64,000 nucleotides of DNA from Komagataeibacter diospyri (GCF_006538165.1 NZ_BDLU01000029.1:60096-124095); one strand, 5' to 3'; counted from the first letter of the stretch, positions 1 through 8,500 are shown. Notes: generated from the letters alone by a model not told the origin. Made by a program: numbers and translations.

Positions 1-88
1 CCCGCATGCCGGGCCGACTGAAGGGCTTTTGCTTGCGTAGTTACGGTTTTCCCATCCCGCACGGTCGGGACACGCTGGAACTGCGCGC

Positions 89-664
89 ATGCCCACGCTG
101 ACCGCCTATCTCATGGCGGCCGGGGCGTCGCCTTTCATGCAGGGGCTGGCGATCATCATCGGCACCTTCATACTGGAAGACGCGGCAACCATCATGACCG
201 CCATGCAGGTACGCACCGGGCATGTCGATGTCACGGTGGCGCTGGTGGCGCTGTATATCGGCATTGTCGTAGGCGACATGGGACTGTACGGCATGGGCAG
301 GCTGGCGGCCCTGTGGCCCCCGGCGCGGAAATGGATCACCCTGCCCGGCGGCGCGCAGGAAGGGCAGTGGTTCGACCGCAACGTGTTCCGCATCGTGTTC
401 ATCAGTCGCTTCGTACCCGGCGCGCGCTTGCCGCTTTACACCGCGTGTGGTTTCTTCCGCGCGCGGTTCGGGCTGTTCTGTATCGCGGCGGTGCTGGCGA
501 CCCTGATATGGACCTCCATGCTGTTCCTTGTCTCGCTGCAGGTGGGACAGTTCCTGATCGATCACCTGGGGACATGGAAATGGGCCGGCATGGCCGGTTT
601 CATCCTGACCATATTCCTGATCAGCCGCATGATCGCACGTTTGCAAAGTAATGAGACCCGATGA
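89..664 (+). CDS. DedA family (VTT/SNARE-associated) membrane protein
   Basis: This 191-residue polytopic inner-membrane protein belongs to the DedA superfamily. Members are linked to undecaprenyl-phosphate or phospholipid flipping and to envelope homeostasis. Visible hallmarks are an acidic ED pair at 30-31 after the first hydrophobic segment, a small-residue stretch near 60-70 (VGDMGLYGMGR), and the signature RFVPGARLPLYTACGFF at about 107-123, followed by two further membrane segments. The ATG follows a GGAA stretch. The stop overlaps the ATG of the downstream ATP-grasp gene by 4 bp, so the two are probably co-translated. The length is typical of the family; the transported substrate cannot be read from sequence. 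Confidence 0.85.
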   Translation: MPTLTAYLMAAGASPFMQGLAIIIGTFILEDAATIMTAMQVRTGHVDVTVALVALYIGIVVGDMGLYGMGRLAALWPPARKWITLPGGAQEGQWFDRNVFRIVFISRFVPGARLPLYTACGFFRARFGLFCIAAVLATLIWTSMLFLVSLQVGQFLIDHLGTWKWAGMAGFILTIFLISRMIARLQSNETR

Positions 665-1755
665 CCGACGTAACCACAGCCATTGACAGCGGACCAGCAA
701 AGCAGGCCGGGACCCCCACGGTTTCCGCGTTTGAATTCTGGCCAGGATGGATCTTCTATACCCCCATCGTGCTGTACTGGATCATTCTGGGGCTGTGGCA
801 CCGCGATTTCAGCCTGCCCACCGCGGCCAATCCGCGTATCGAGACCGGTGGCCTGTGCGGGGAAAGCAAAAGCTCGATCCTGGACATGGCAGGCGACGTG
901 GCGCGCGAATGGATCGCCCCCTATGCCGTGCTGACCACGGGGCATGACGACCTGCCGCGCGCGCTGGCGGCGATGAAGGGTGCGGGCCTGTCCTTTCCCG
1001 TCGTGCTCAAACCCGATATCGGGTGCAATGGCACCGGCGTGCGCATCATGCGCGACGAAGACAGCCTGCGCGCGGGACTGGCCGATTTTGGCCGCGACGT
1101 GCCGGTCATGCTGCAGCATCTGATCCCCTACGGGCATGAGGTCGGGCTGTTCTACATCCGCCACCCTGACGAGGCGGAAGGCCGCATCACCTCCCTGACC
1201 TACAAGGAAGTCCCGTGCCTGACCGGCGATGGCACTTCCACGGTGGAGGAACTGATCCACGCCGATCCCCGCACCCGCCTTGTCCCCCACATCTACCTGC
1301 CACGGCTGGCGGCGCGCCTGCATGAAGTCCCGCCGGCGGGACAGTCACTGCCGCTGGTGTTCGCGGGCAATCACTGCAAGGGCTCGATCTTCCATGACCG
1401 CGCGGTGGACATAACACCCGAACTGCGCGCGCGGGTGAATACCATCATGCGCGACATTCCCGATTTCCATTTCGGCCGGATCGACGCCAAGGCCCGCAGC
1501 CTTGCATCCCTGCGCAAGGGCAAGGATTTCCAGATCATCGAAATCAATGGTGTGGGGTCCGAGGCCACCCATATATGGGATGCCCGCACCACCCTGCGCG
1601 ATGCTTACATGACGCAGTTCATGCATTACCGAGAGACCTTCCGCATCGGCGCGAAGAAACGGCGTGAGGGATGGAAAAGCAGCGGGGCGATGGCGATGCT
1701 GCGCGCGTGGCTGCGCCAGCGCAGGCTTATGGCGTCCTACCCGCTGAATGACTGA
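661..1755 (+). CDS. Membrane-anchored ATP-grasp ligase-like protein
   Basis: This 364-residue protein has an ATP-grasp fold resembling D-alanine-D-alanine ligase. Supporting motifs are FPVVLKPDIGCNGTGV (112-127, nucleotide-binding loop), FGRIDAK (271-277) and an EINGVGSE metal-binding segment (about 294-301). A hydrophobic stretch at about 30-46 (WIFYTPIVLYWIILGLW) precedes the catalytic part and probably anchors it in the membrane. It overlaps the DedA gene by 4 bp. The family joins a carboxylate to an amine or similar nucleophile using ATP, but the substrate is unknown. Pairing with a DedA-type lipid transporter suggests modification of an envelope component; that is inference. Confidence 0.75.
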   Translation: MTDVTTAIDSGPAKQAGTPTVSAFEFWPGWIFYTPIVLYWIILGLWHRDFSLPTAANPRIETGGLCGESKSSILDMAGDVAREWIAPYAVLTTGHDDLPRALAAMKGAGLSFPVVLKPDIGCNGTGVRIMRDEDSLRAGLADFGRDVPVMLQHLIPYGHEVGLFYIRHPDEAEGRITSLTYKEVPCLTGDGTSTVEELIHADPRTRLVPHIYLPRLAARLHEVPPAGQSLPLVFAGNHCKGSIFHDRAVDITPELRARVNTIMRDIPDFHFGRIDAKARSLASLRKGKDFQIIEINGVGSEATHIWDARTTLRDAYMTQFMHYRETFRIGAKKRREGWKSSGAMAMLRAWLRQRRLMASYPLND

Positions 1756-1773
1756 GCGGACCGGCCTGCCCCC

Positions 1774-2232
1774 TCAGTCACTGGGCAGGCCACCATTGCC
1801 GAAGATGTAATTGCTGACCTGCTGTTCCAGACTGAGCGGTTCACGCGTATTTGTAATGACCGCGCCGGGCTTCAGCCTGTCCGCGGATTGCCCGGGCTGC
1901 ACCAGCAGGGCGGTGTCCGCCGTAAGCGTCGGACTGCCGATTGAAAGGGTTGTATCGTCCGGCAGCGACAATGTACGGTCCAGCGTGAAGCCTACATTGG
2001 CCATGTAGGTTGTCGGGTCCAGCGCGATGGAGGTCACGCGCCCCACGGGCACGCCGTCCATGTCCACACTGGCCCCGACCGCCAGCCCGTTTGCCGAAAC
2101 GAAGCGCGCCATGACAGGGTAGCGGTCCCGTGTACCGCCGCTTTGTGAAGCGCGGGCGTACAGACAGAACCCTCCCGCAACCAGAAGGACAAGCCCGCTG
2201 GATATGATCGCGCCACTTCTCTGCCTTGCCAT
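1774..2232 (-). CDS. MCE/MlaD-domain protein, orphan
   Basis: This 152-residue protein has one N-terminal membrane anchor (about 7-22) followed by a single MCE domain. That is the layout of MlaD, the periplasmic lipid-binding subunit of the MlaFEDB transporter for outer-membrane lipid asymmetry. The MCE core is recognised by 'VSANGLAVGASVDMDGVPVG', 'VTSIALDP' and 'SIGSPTLTADTALLVQPG'. The chosen ATG has a good Shine-Dalgarno (AGGGAG); an in-frame ATG 33 bp upstream is less likely. No mlaE or mlaF lies nearby, so it either works with a transporter encoded elsewhere or alone. It is convergent with the ATP-grasp gene and divergent from uppP. Confidence 0.78.
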   Translation of the reverse strand: MARQRSGAIISSGLVLLVAGGFCLYARASQSGGTRDRYPVMARFVSANGLAVGASVDMDGVPVGRVTSIALDPTTYMANVGFTLDRTLSLPDDTTLSIGSPTLTADTALLVQPGQSADRLKPGAVITNTREPLSLEQQVSNYIFGNGGLPSD

Positions 2233-2355
2233 GATGGCTCCCTGCCCGATACGGCGACACGCCATCCCGAAATCCGCCGCAATGCCGGGCGATGGGAAAC
2301 CGGCGCTATGCCTTGCCTTATCTTTTCATCCTACTGCGTCATGGACGGGCGGACA

Positions 2356-3198
2356 ATGACACTCATCCAAGCTATTATCATTGCAATCATTCAGGGTTCC
2401 ACAGAACAGTTTCCCATAAGCAGTCTGGGGCACGCCGCCATCGTGCCCGCCATCCTGCACTGGCCCGTTGACCTGCATGGGGAAATGTTCCTGCCCCTGC
2501 TCGTCATGCTGCATCTGGGCACGTGCGTGGCCCTTCTGGTTTTTTTCTGGCGCGACTGGGTGGCGCTGTTCACCGGGGCCGCAGGCCGCCATGGCGTTAC
2601 CATACAGATGGACAGCATACGCATCCTTGCGCTGCTGATTGTCGCCACCATTCCCGCCGTGCTGATTGGCGGGCTGTTTGAACATGCCATCCGCAGCCTG
2701 TTCGGCACGGCGCGGTATGCAGCGGTTTTCCTGACACTCAACGGCATCATGCTGCTGCTGGTGGACCGGATGCGCGCAGGCCTGCTGCCCGCCAGCAACC
2801 GCTCGCTAGCCTCGCTGGGGTTTGGGGAGGCGCTGGTGATCGGCCTGTTCCAGTGCCTGGCGTTCTTTCCCGGCCTGTCGCGTTCGGGGGCGTGTATCGT
2901 CGGTGGCCTGCTGCGTGGGCTGTCGCATGAAAATTCGGCGCGGTTCGCCTTTCTCATGGCGCAGCCGGTCATACTGGCCGCCACCGTGCTGGAGGCGCTG
3001 AAGCTGCGCCATGCCCCGCCCCAGCCCGAACAGATGCACATGGCGATCATCGCATCCATCGTGGCCGCTGTCGTGGCTCTGGTGTGCACCGGTATCCTCA
3101 TGCGTTATTTCCGCGATCATGAAGACTGGGCGCTGCGCCCGTTTGGCTGGTACTGCATCGTGGCCGGTGGGGCCGCATTCGCTTACCTGTCCTTCTGA
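2356..3198 (+). CDS. uppP: Undecaprenyl-diphosphatase UppP/BacA
   Basis: UppP dephosphorylates undecaprenyl diphosphate to regenerate the carrier lipid for peptidoglycan and polysaccharide synthesis; it is an integral inner-membrane enzyme. The 280-residue product has the two conserved BacA loops: EQFPISSLGH (about 17-26, normally E-F-L-P-V-S-S-T-G-H) and FPGLSRSG (about 171-178), plus several transmembrane segments. The T-to-L change in the first loop is a mild departure from consensus. ATG 2356 is chosen because it opens directly with the first membrane helix; in-frame ATGs at 2341 and 2308 lack a Shine-Dalgarno. A structured repeat begins 6 bp after the stop. Confidence 0.9.
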   Translation: MTLIQAIIIAIIQGSTEQFPISSLGHAAIVPAILHWPVDLHGEMFLPLLVMLHLGTCVALLVFFWRDWVALFTGAAGRHGVTIQMDSIRILALLIVATIPAVLIGGLFEHAIRSLFGTARYAAVFLTLNGIMLLLVDRMRAGLLPASNRSLASLGFGEALVIGLFQCLAFFPGLSRSGACIVGGLLRGLSHENSARFAFLMAQPVILAATVLEALKLRHAPPQPEQMHMAIIASIVAAVVALVCTGILMRYFRDHEDWALRPFGWYCIVAGGAAFAYLSF

Positions 3199-3203
3199 AG
3201 ACT

Positions 3204-3288
3204 GATAAACGTTTCCGGGTGCCGCCTTTTTTCAGAAAGGCGGCATTTCCCGAATCTTTTTCAAGAAAGCTTCTTCAGAAACTTCTTT
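3204..3288 (+). repeat. Two-hairpin intergenic repeat, copy 1
   Basis: This is one of a family of about 85-bp elements. It opens with GATAAACGTTTCCGG, then has a perfect 9-bp stem (GCCGCCTTT 3221-3229 with AAAGGCGGC 3236-3244), then a weaker GAATCTTT/GAAAGCTTC stem (3252-3273). It closes with CAGAAACTTC, which pairs with the opening. It sits 6 bp after the uppP stop, in the same orientation as uppP, and is convergent with the mscS-like gene. Terminator or 3'-end stabiliser function is inferred. Confidence 0.8.
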
Positions 3289-3311
3289 ATATCCCAAGGC
3301 TCCGGACGCGG

Positions 3312-4541
3312 TCAGCCGTGACCCTGTCCACCATCGGTCATGCTCATGCCCCCGCCGCTCGTGCCGCTGCGTGGCCCCATATAGGCACCCGGCGGCGGAC
3401 GCTTGACGGGCGGTGACAGCATGCCCGGATCCCCCATCACATCCAGCCCCGATACAGATGCCACATGCGATATGCGGTCACGCGGCAGGGCCTCGGGACA
3501 TTCATCGCGCAGGAAGGCCAGGATCTGTTCACGGATTTCACACCGCAGGTCCCAGCTCTGCATGGCCGAACGGGCACTTGCGATCACGCGGATCGTCATG
3601 ACATGGGCATTGCAGTCCGCAACCTGCACCGCAAATTCCTTGCCATCCCATAACGGGGCGGAATGCACGATTTCGCGCAGGCGTTCACGGATGCGGTCCA
3701 TGGGCGCGTTGAAATCCACATACAGAAACACTACGCCAATCAGGGCTGCCGAATTATGGGTCCAGTTCTGGAACGTGTTTTCAAGGAAATACGAAATCGG
3801 CACGATATGTCGCCGCCAGTCCCATACCCGCAGTACGACATAGGTGGAGGTAATTTCTTCCACCCACGCCCAGTCACCATTGATGATGATCAGGTCTTCC
3901 ATGCGGATGGGCTGTGTCATGGCGATCTGCATGCCCGCGAACAGGTTGGTCAGCAGCGGACGCGCGGCAAGACCGACCACCAGTGACGCCGCACCGGCTG
4001 ACGCGAACAGGCTCAGCCCGTACTGCCGCACCGGCTCAAACGTCATCAGCGCAGCCCCTATGGTCAGCAGCCCGATCAGCAGGTCCGTCGTGCGCCGCAG
4101 CACGCGCACCTGGGTCATGTGGGTGCGCAGCAGGATGTCGTCCTTGTCATCCTTGCCATTGATCCGCTTGAGATACGCATCGGACAGGATGCGCGTGGCG
4201 ACCACGGCCGCATAACCCAGCATCAGCACGAACAGCACCACCAGCGTATGCATGGTGGCCTGCATGATGTCATAGGGCAGGCCCGACACCGGAAGTGCCG
4301 TGCCAACAAACACGATCACCAGCATGATGCGCACGGGGCGCTGCATGGCCATGGTGAAGGAACGCACGAAGGCCCCGCGCTTCTGCCCCGGTATGCGCAG
4401 GATCAGTTTCGTGATGAACCGGCTGAACATCTCCGCGACCAGTCCCGCCACGCACAGCATGAGTATGGAGGACAGCAGCCCCGGCAGCCACCCGAAGAGG
4501 TGCCGGATCTTGGTCAGGAGTGCCAGGAATTCTGTTTTCAC
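3312..4541 (-). CDS. Small-conductance mechanosensitive channel (MscS family)
   Basis: This inner-membrane protein of the MscS family probably releases solutes on hypo-osmotic shock. It shows four or so N-terminal hydrophobic helices, then a pore-lining helix and beta domain visible as 'SAGAASLVVGLAARPLLTNL' and 'AGMQIAMTQPIRMEDLIIIN', with the typical 'VEEITSTYVVLRVWDWR' and 'VPISYFLENTFQNWT'. A proline/glycine-rich tail follows the cytoplasmic domain. GTG at 4541 gives 409 residues starting just before the first helix; the frame stays open upstream to 4691 but that extension looks non-coding. It is convergent with uppP. Confidence 0.88.
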   Translation of the reverse strand: MKTEFLALLTKIRHLFGWLPGLLSSILMLCVAGLVAEMFSRFITKLILRIPGQKRGAFVRSFTMAMQRPVRIMLVIVFVGTALPVSGLPYDIMQATMHTLVVLFVLMLGYAAVVATRILSDAYLKRINGKDDKDDILLRTHMTQVRVLRRTTDLLIGLLTIGAALMTFEPVRQYGLSLFASAGAASLVVGLAARPLLTNLFAGMQIAMTQPIRMEDLIIINGDWAWVEEITSTYVVLRVWDWRRHIVPISYFLENTFQNWTHNSAALIGVVFLYVDFNAPMDRIRERLREIVHSAPLWDGKEFAVQVADCNAHVMTIRVIASARSAMQSWDLRCEIREQILAFLRDECPEALPRDRISHVASVSGLDVMGDPGMLSPPVKRPPPGAYMGPRSGTSGGGMSMTDGGQGHG

Positions 4542-4671
4542 GAAGGGTGCGCAGCCTTTTCGGGTTATTCGCGGATTATGGGCGGGGCCACCAGTAGTAC
4601 CCCCTGATGGGGGTGCGTGACAAATCGATGGGGTTTTCGGGCCTTTATCATCCCCGTTTTCAAAACACGGG

Positions 4672-4700
4672 TTGACTTGCCCCAACAGCACGGGTATTCC
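4672..4700 (+). promoter_or_regulatory. Putative sigma70 promoter of tRNA-Met
   Basis: TTGACT (4672-4677) and TATTCC (4695-4700) are separated by 17 bp and lie 19 bp upstream of the mature tRNA 5' end. The -35 matches consensus at five of six positions; the -10 is weaker. Confidence 0.55.
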
Positions 4701-4706
4701 GCACTC

Positions 4707-4807
4707 ATCCTAACGCGATGGCGGTGTAGCTCAGCGGTAGAGCAGGGGAATCATAATCCCTTGGTCGGCGGTTCAAATCCGTCCACCGCTACCATCTGCG
4801 TTAGGAT
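4707..4807 (+). repeat. 10-bp inverted repeat flanking tRNA-Met (pre-tRNA stem)
   Basis: ATCCTAACGC (4707-4716) and its exact reverse complement GCGTTAGGAT (4798-4807) lie 3 nt before and 3 nt after the tRNA. In the primary transcript they would form a helix stacked outside the acceptor stem, holding the 5' leader and 3' trailer together. A T-rich stretch follows at about 4810-4840 and may end transcription. Confidence 0.7.
4720..4794 (+). tRNA. tRNA-Met (anticodon CAT, elongator type)
   Basis: A complete cloverleaf of 75 nt. The acceptor GGCGGTG pairs with CACCGCT (G-U at the first pair), the D-stem is GCTC/GAGC, and the anticodon stem GGGGA/TCCCT encloses loop ATCATAA with CAT. The T-loop region GGCGGTTCAAATCCGTC is followed by discriminator A and an encoded CCA. 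The absence of initiator features (first pair is formed and there is no GGG/CCC next to the anticodon loop) points to elongator tRNA-Met rather than tRNA-fMet. A lysidine tRNA-Ile with CAT cannot be fully excluded but fits less well. Confidence 0.93.
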
Positions 4808-5281
4808 TGATTTTCATTACATTTTTAGACTTTTTCAGGACCATCATCCGGCCCTGTTGCAAGCTGTTTTGGCAATCCATATTCCCCTGCTTTTAGCACT
4901 CTCCTGTTCTAAACGATAACAGGTGACCTTTGTTGCGGCGCTTCGTGCCTGCCGTTTGTGGTGCGGTCAGCATATATGACGACGCCCATGGGTATGCTGG
5001 CCTTTTCGCTGGCCGCCATGACTGTCCACCCAGGGCAGGCAGCCCGGTCATGACGGCACCGGCCTGACCCGCTGCGCGAATCTGCCTTTCCCGACCACCC
5101 CCGTCACGACGGATACAACCGGCAGCTTGCCATAGCCGACGCCCTGCCCCCGGCCGTAACCGACCAGCCTGTATGCTGGCCTGTCTTATTGATCGAAAGT
5201 ACGGCCCCGGCAAAAGATTGGATGACAGTCCTGTCCGAAAATACATGTACAGGCTGCCGTCATGTCTGTTGCTTGCAGTCC
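4808..5281. other. Intergenic region without recognisable gene
   Basis: The region starts T-rich after the tRNA and then becomes GC-rich. Open frames exist on both strands but show no recognisable motif, no convincing ribosome binding site and unusual residue composition. No gene is called. Confidence 0.6.
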
Positions 5282-6097
5282 CTAATCGACCTTGCGGAAC
5301 TTCAGCTCAAAGTTGTCGCCTTCGCCAATCGCCTGATATTTCGCATGATCGACAGCCCCCAGCGCATAGGTGGGCGGTAGTGTCCACACACCTTTTGGCC
5401 AGTCCGTCGTATCCTTGGGATTGGCCGCGACTTCCGACGCGCCGACAAGCTTGAATCCGGCACGTTCGATCTGGGCAATCGCGTAATCCTGCCGGACATA
5501 TCCGCTTTCCGCTGCGGGATCCTGCGGCCGGGTCGGGCGGGCGCGATGATCTTCCACACCGAAGATGCCGCCGGGTTTGAGTGCCCTGTGAACAGCCGCC
5601 AGCAACTCGGGCGTATCCTTGTCCTGCATCCAGTTATGGAGGTTACGGAAGGTCAGGATCACGTCGGCGGTGCCCGCTGGCGCCAGATCCGGGTGGGCAT
5701 GCCCGAACTCCGTATAACGAATACGGTCATAAAGATCCGGATGCGCATCGACACGGGCCTTCATCGCCGCGGGCCAGTCGGCATATTCACGCTCGACCTC
5801 CGTCCCGTCCGGCACGCCCATCGCGGCGTAATAGATGCCCTTGTCCCGCAACAGCGGTGCGAGGATTTCAGTCCAGTAACCACCGCCCGGCCATATCTCC
5901 ACAACTGTGGCACGTGGCGTGACACCATAGAACGAAAGCAGTTCGTAAGGATGCCGTGCCCCGTCGCGTGCCACCAGATCGGGGGTACGGGTGGATGCGG
6001 TGACCGCAGCGCGCAGGGGCTGGCCGGCGGGTGCTGCCATTGCGGGCATCGCGGTTGCAAGGCAGGCGATCACGTATAACGAATTCCGTATGTACAC
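5282..6097 (-). CDS. Exported class I SAM-dependent methyltransferase-like protein
   Basis: This 271-residue protein starts with a cleavable signal peptide (VYIRNSLYVIACLATAMPAMA). A Rossmann-type methyltransferase domain follows, with motif I at about 63-71 (VVEIWPGGG) and later 'TADVILTFRNLHNW' and 'ALKPGGIFGVEDHRA'. It matches the predicted methyltransferases of COG4798, many of which carry signal peptides. GTG 6097 is chosen because it directly precedes the signal peptide and has AAGGA 9 nt upstream; the frame continues upstream without a plausible start. S-adenosylmethionine is not normally available in the periplasm, so the activity is uncertain. It is divergent from the EamA transporter. 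Confidence 0.75.
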   Translation of the reverse strand: MYIRNSLYVIACLATAMPAMAAPAGQPLRAAVTASTRTPDLVARDGARHPYELLSFYGVTPRATVVEIWPGGGYWTEILAPLLRDKGIYYAAMGVPDGTEVEREYADWPAAMKARVDAHPDLYDRIRYTEFGHAHPDLAPAGTADVILTFRNLHNWMQDKDTPELLAAVHRALKPGGIFGVEDHRARPTRPQDPAAESGYVRQDYAIAQIERAGFKLVGASEVAANPKDTTDWPKGVWTLPPTYALGAVDHAKYQAIGEGDNFELKFRKVD

Positions 6098-6353
6098 TTT
6101 GCCCGGTCCTTCCGATATTGGCATCGAAGTCATTACGATATCATAATTTATCATGAGCGCCATCCGCCTGCGCCCGGCGTCTCTTTCCAGGGCAGCGGTT
6201 CGGCAGATTGCCATGCCGTCCCACGGATCTGCGCCACCGGCCCGCGATGTATGCCACCCGGACAAGGTTGGCATGCCAGAATGTTCCGATTTCGCAATAG
6301 CTGCCCATATCATCATCGGATATATGTGACGCGCAGCCGCCTTCGGAGCCGTC

Positions 6354-7277
6354 ATGGACCGCCTTCACAGCCGCACTGTCGGCATTTTCCTTGTTGCACT
6401 GTCCGCCGTGCTGTGGAGTACGGCGGGCCTGTTTGTGCGGATGAGTCATCTGGACACGTGGACCATCGTGGCATGGCGATCGTTCTTTTCCTTCGTGACG
6501 CTCGGTGGCTTTGCCGTCGTGCATTACCGGGGCGAACTTGGCCGCGTCATCCTGCGGCAGGGATGGCCGGGAGCATGCGCCGTAGCCGTGTCGGTGGTAT
6601 CGGCCATCTGTTATGTCATGGCCCTGCGGATGACGACCGTAGCGAATGTCATGATCATCTATGCCGCCCTGCCCTTCATCACCACGGGCATTGCCTTCAT
6701 CTGGCTGCGCGAACGGGTCACCATGCGTTTTCTTGTGGCGGGCGGTATCGCAATCGCGGGCATTGCCATCATGGGCCGGGCGGCGGCAGGCCCGCGCGAC
6801 CTGCTGGGGATTGGCGCGGCCGTAATCATGACAATTGGTTTCGCAACACAGCTGGTACAGGTGAAGCGGTATCCATCGCTGGACATGACCATCATCATCA
6901 CCCTGATGTCAGGGATCTGCATGCTGGTGGCCGTTCCTTTCATGCGGCCTGATATCCCGTCGTTCCAGTCCCTGCTGGCCTGTGCCCTGTTCGGTATCCT
7001 GACGATGGGGGTGGCCTATATGCTGCTGCTGAAGGGCGGACAGCTGATTTCCTCGGGCGAGGCTGGCTTCGTCTCGATGCTGGATGTTCCCCTTGGCCCG
7101 TTATGGGTCTGGTTTTTCTATGGCGAACGCCCGACCGGGGCGGTCATGGGTGGTGGGGCCATCGTGCTGGGGGCCGTTGCATGGTACCTGCTGACCAGCC
7201 GCGCGCCAGACACTGCCCGCACCGTCACCAGCCCGACATGGGCCGCGTCCGACAGCCCCACCGTCCCCCATCAGTAA
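6354..7277 (+). CDS. EamA/DMT family transporter
   Basis: This 307-residue inner-membrane protein has about ten transmembrane helices arranged as two EamA repeats. Repeat one contains 'VLWSTAGLFVRM' and 'AWRSFFSF', and ends near 'FIWLRERVTMRFLVAGGI'. Repeat two ends with 'GPLWVWFFYGERPTGAVMGGGAIVLGA', cited here in parts. The family exports amino acids, metabolites or drugs; the substrate cannot be assigned. The ATG at 6354 has GGAG 7 nt upstream. It is transcribed alone and is convergent with the downstream rhodanese gene, with one structured repeat between them. Confidence 0.88.
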   Translation: MDRLHSRTVGIFLVALSAVLWSTAGLFVRMSHLDTWTIVAWRSFFSFVTLGGFAVVHYRGELGRVILRQGWPGACAVAVSVVSAICYVMALRMTTVANVMIIYAALPFITTGIAFIWLRERVTMRFLVAGGIAIAGIAIMGRAAAGPRDLLGIGAAVIMTIGFATQLVQVKRYPSLDMTIIITLMSGICMLVAVPFMRPDIPSFQSLLACALFGILTMGVAYMLLLKGGQLISSGEAGFVSMLDVPLGPLWVWFFYGERPTGAVMGGGAIVLGAVAWYLLTSRAPDTARTVTSPTWAASDSPTVPHQ

Positions 7278-7313
7278 TCGTGGGTGTGTTCCGACGCCTT
7301 AAAATGACACATT

Positions 7314-7399
7314 GATAAAAGTTTCAGGGCGCCGCCTTTGGAGAAAAGGACGGCATTTCCTGAAGCTTGTTGAAAAAAGATTCGCCAAAAGCGTCTTTT
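7314..7399 (+). repeat. Two-hairpin intergenic repeat, copy 2
   Basis: GATAAAAGTTTCAGG opens the element. The GC stem is GCCGCCTTT with AAAGG-A-CGGC (one bulged A). The second stem is GAAGCTT/AAGATTC, closed by GCCAAAAGCGTC. It lies 36 bp after the EamA stop in the same orientation, between convergent genes. Confidence 0.75.
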
Positions 7400-7420
7400 G
7401 CCCAGCAGGACACCTTCTAG

Positions 7421-8302
7421 TTACGCCTGGCGTTCCCGATACGGGGCCGCAGCCTTGGGCAGACCATCTTCGATCGGCAGGGCGGGATTGCGGGACCATT
7501 CGTTCCACGAACCCATGTAAATCCGCAGGCGACTGAAACCGGCGGATGCCAGCGCGACATAGGTATTGGCCGCCCGCGCGCCCTTGAAGCAGTAAATGAT
7601 GATGTCATCATCGGGCCGCAGGCCACGGCTGGCGGCAAGGGCGCGGATTTCATCGGCGCTGCGGAAGGCAGCGTGGTTGTCGGTGACTTTCATGAAGTCA
7701 TACCACTCGATCCACACCGCACCGGGCATGCGTCCCTTGCGCGGGGCGAAATCGACGCCATACGGCGACGAGCTTTCACCCAGCCATTCCACCCGGTCAC
7801 GATTATCCAGCAGCCTGACCGTGGGCGATCCCAGGGCCGCGCGCACATCTTCATATGTGGCCATGAGACCGGCATTGATATGCAGCGGGAATGTGGTGCG
7901 CGCGGGCGTGACGGTTTCGGTGGTCAGTGCCCCGCCACTTCTGCGCCATGCGCTCAGTCCGCCATCCAGGATACCGACGGCGGGATAACCGAGGTAACTG
8001 AGGATCCAGTAACCCCGGCATGACGCGCCATAGCGGGTGTGCAGGGCATCTTCGTAAACGATGGCGGTCTTTTTTCCATCCAGCCCGTAATCCGCGAACA
8101 GACTGGCGAATGTCTGCTGCAGCATATGCAGCCCGTCCTGCGTGGTTTCCGCGAGATAGGTAAAGATGTCGGGCATGTTGACCGCACCCGGGATATGACC
8201 CGCGTCAAAATCCTTGCGGTCGCGCACATCGATTACGACCGCGTCGCCACTGGCAAGCAGCCTGCGCACATCATCAGGCGAATAAAGAACAGTTGTCGGC
8301 AT
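7421..8302 (-). CDS. Two-domain rhodanese (sulfurtransferase)
   Basis: This 293-residue protein has two tandem rhodanese domains. The N-terminal domain contains 'VVIDVRDRKDFDAGHIPGAV'. The C-terminal domain carries the catalytic loop C-F-K-G-A-R-A in 'IIIYCFKGARAANTYVALAS'. Thiosulfate or mercaptopyruvate sulfurtransferases use this cysteine to form a persulfide. The loop is positively charged, closer to thiosulfate-type rhodaneses than the CGSGMTA enzyme encoded at 21-22 kb. ATG 8302 has AGGAAG upstream; an in-frame ATG 63 bp further upstream lacks this. It is a single-gene unit convergent with the EamA gene. Confidence 0.88.
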   Translation of the reverse strand: MPTTVLYSPDDVRRLLASGDAVVIDVRDRKDFDAGHIPGAVNMPDIFTYLAETTQDGLHMLQQTFASLFADYGLDGKKTAIVYEDALHTRYGASCRGYWILSYLGYPAVGILDGGLSAWRRSGGALTTETVTPARTTFPLHINAGLMATYEDVRAALGSPTVRLLDNRDRVEWLGESSSPYGVDFAPRKGRMPGAVWIEWYDFMKVTDNHAAFRSADEIRALAASRGLRPDDDIIIYCFKGARAANTYVALASAGFSRLRIYMGSWNEWSRNPALPIEDGLPKAAAPYRERQA

Positions 8303-8459
8303 TACGGCTTCCTGCATGGTTCGGGACATTGTCCCTGCCCTATCAGAAACACGGCAGGCCTGCATCCTGCCCCACGCAGGTTAGCCATCACCGGGGCGCA
8401 GGCGCGCATCCCTTTCCCGGGCATGACCCGCTGCAGGTGTATGGGAAAGCGTAGGGAAA

Positions 8460-8486
8460 CGCCGCCTTTTTGAAACAAAGGCGGCG
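8460..8486 (-). repeat. Half copy of the two-hairpin repeat (GC hairpin only)
   Basis: CGCCGCCTTT (8460-8469) and AAAGGCGGCG (8477-8486) form a perfect 10-bp stem. It lies 14 bp beyond the stop of the minus-strand M20 peptidase gene. The AAGCTT-type second hairpin is absent. It probably serves as the terminator of that gene. Confidence 0.75.
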
Positions 8487-8500
8487 TCTGGAACATACTC

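Noticed and set aside
4893..5246. Minus-strand 117-codon frame after the tRNA
   Set aside because: Arg/Gly-rich low-complexity reading, no motif, no convincing start.
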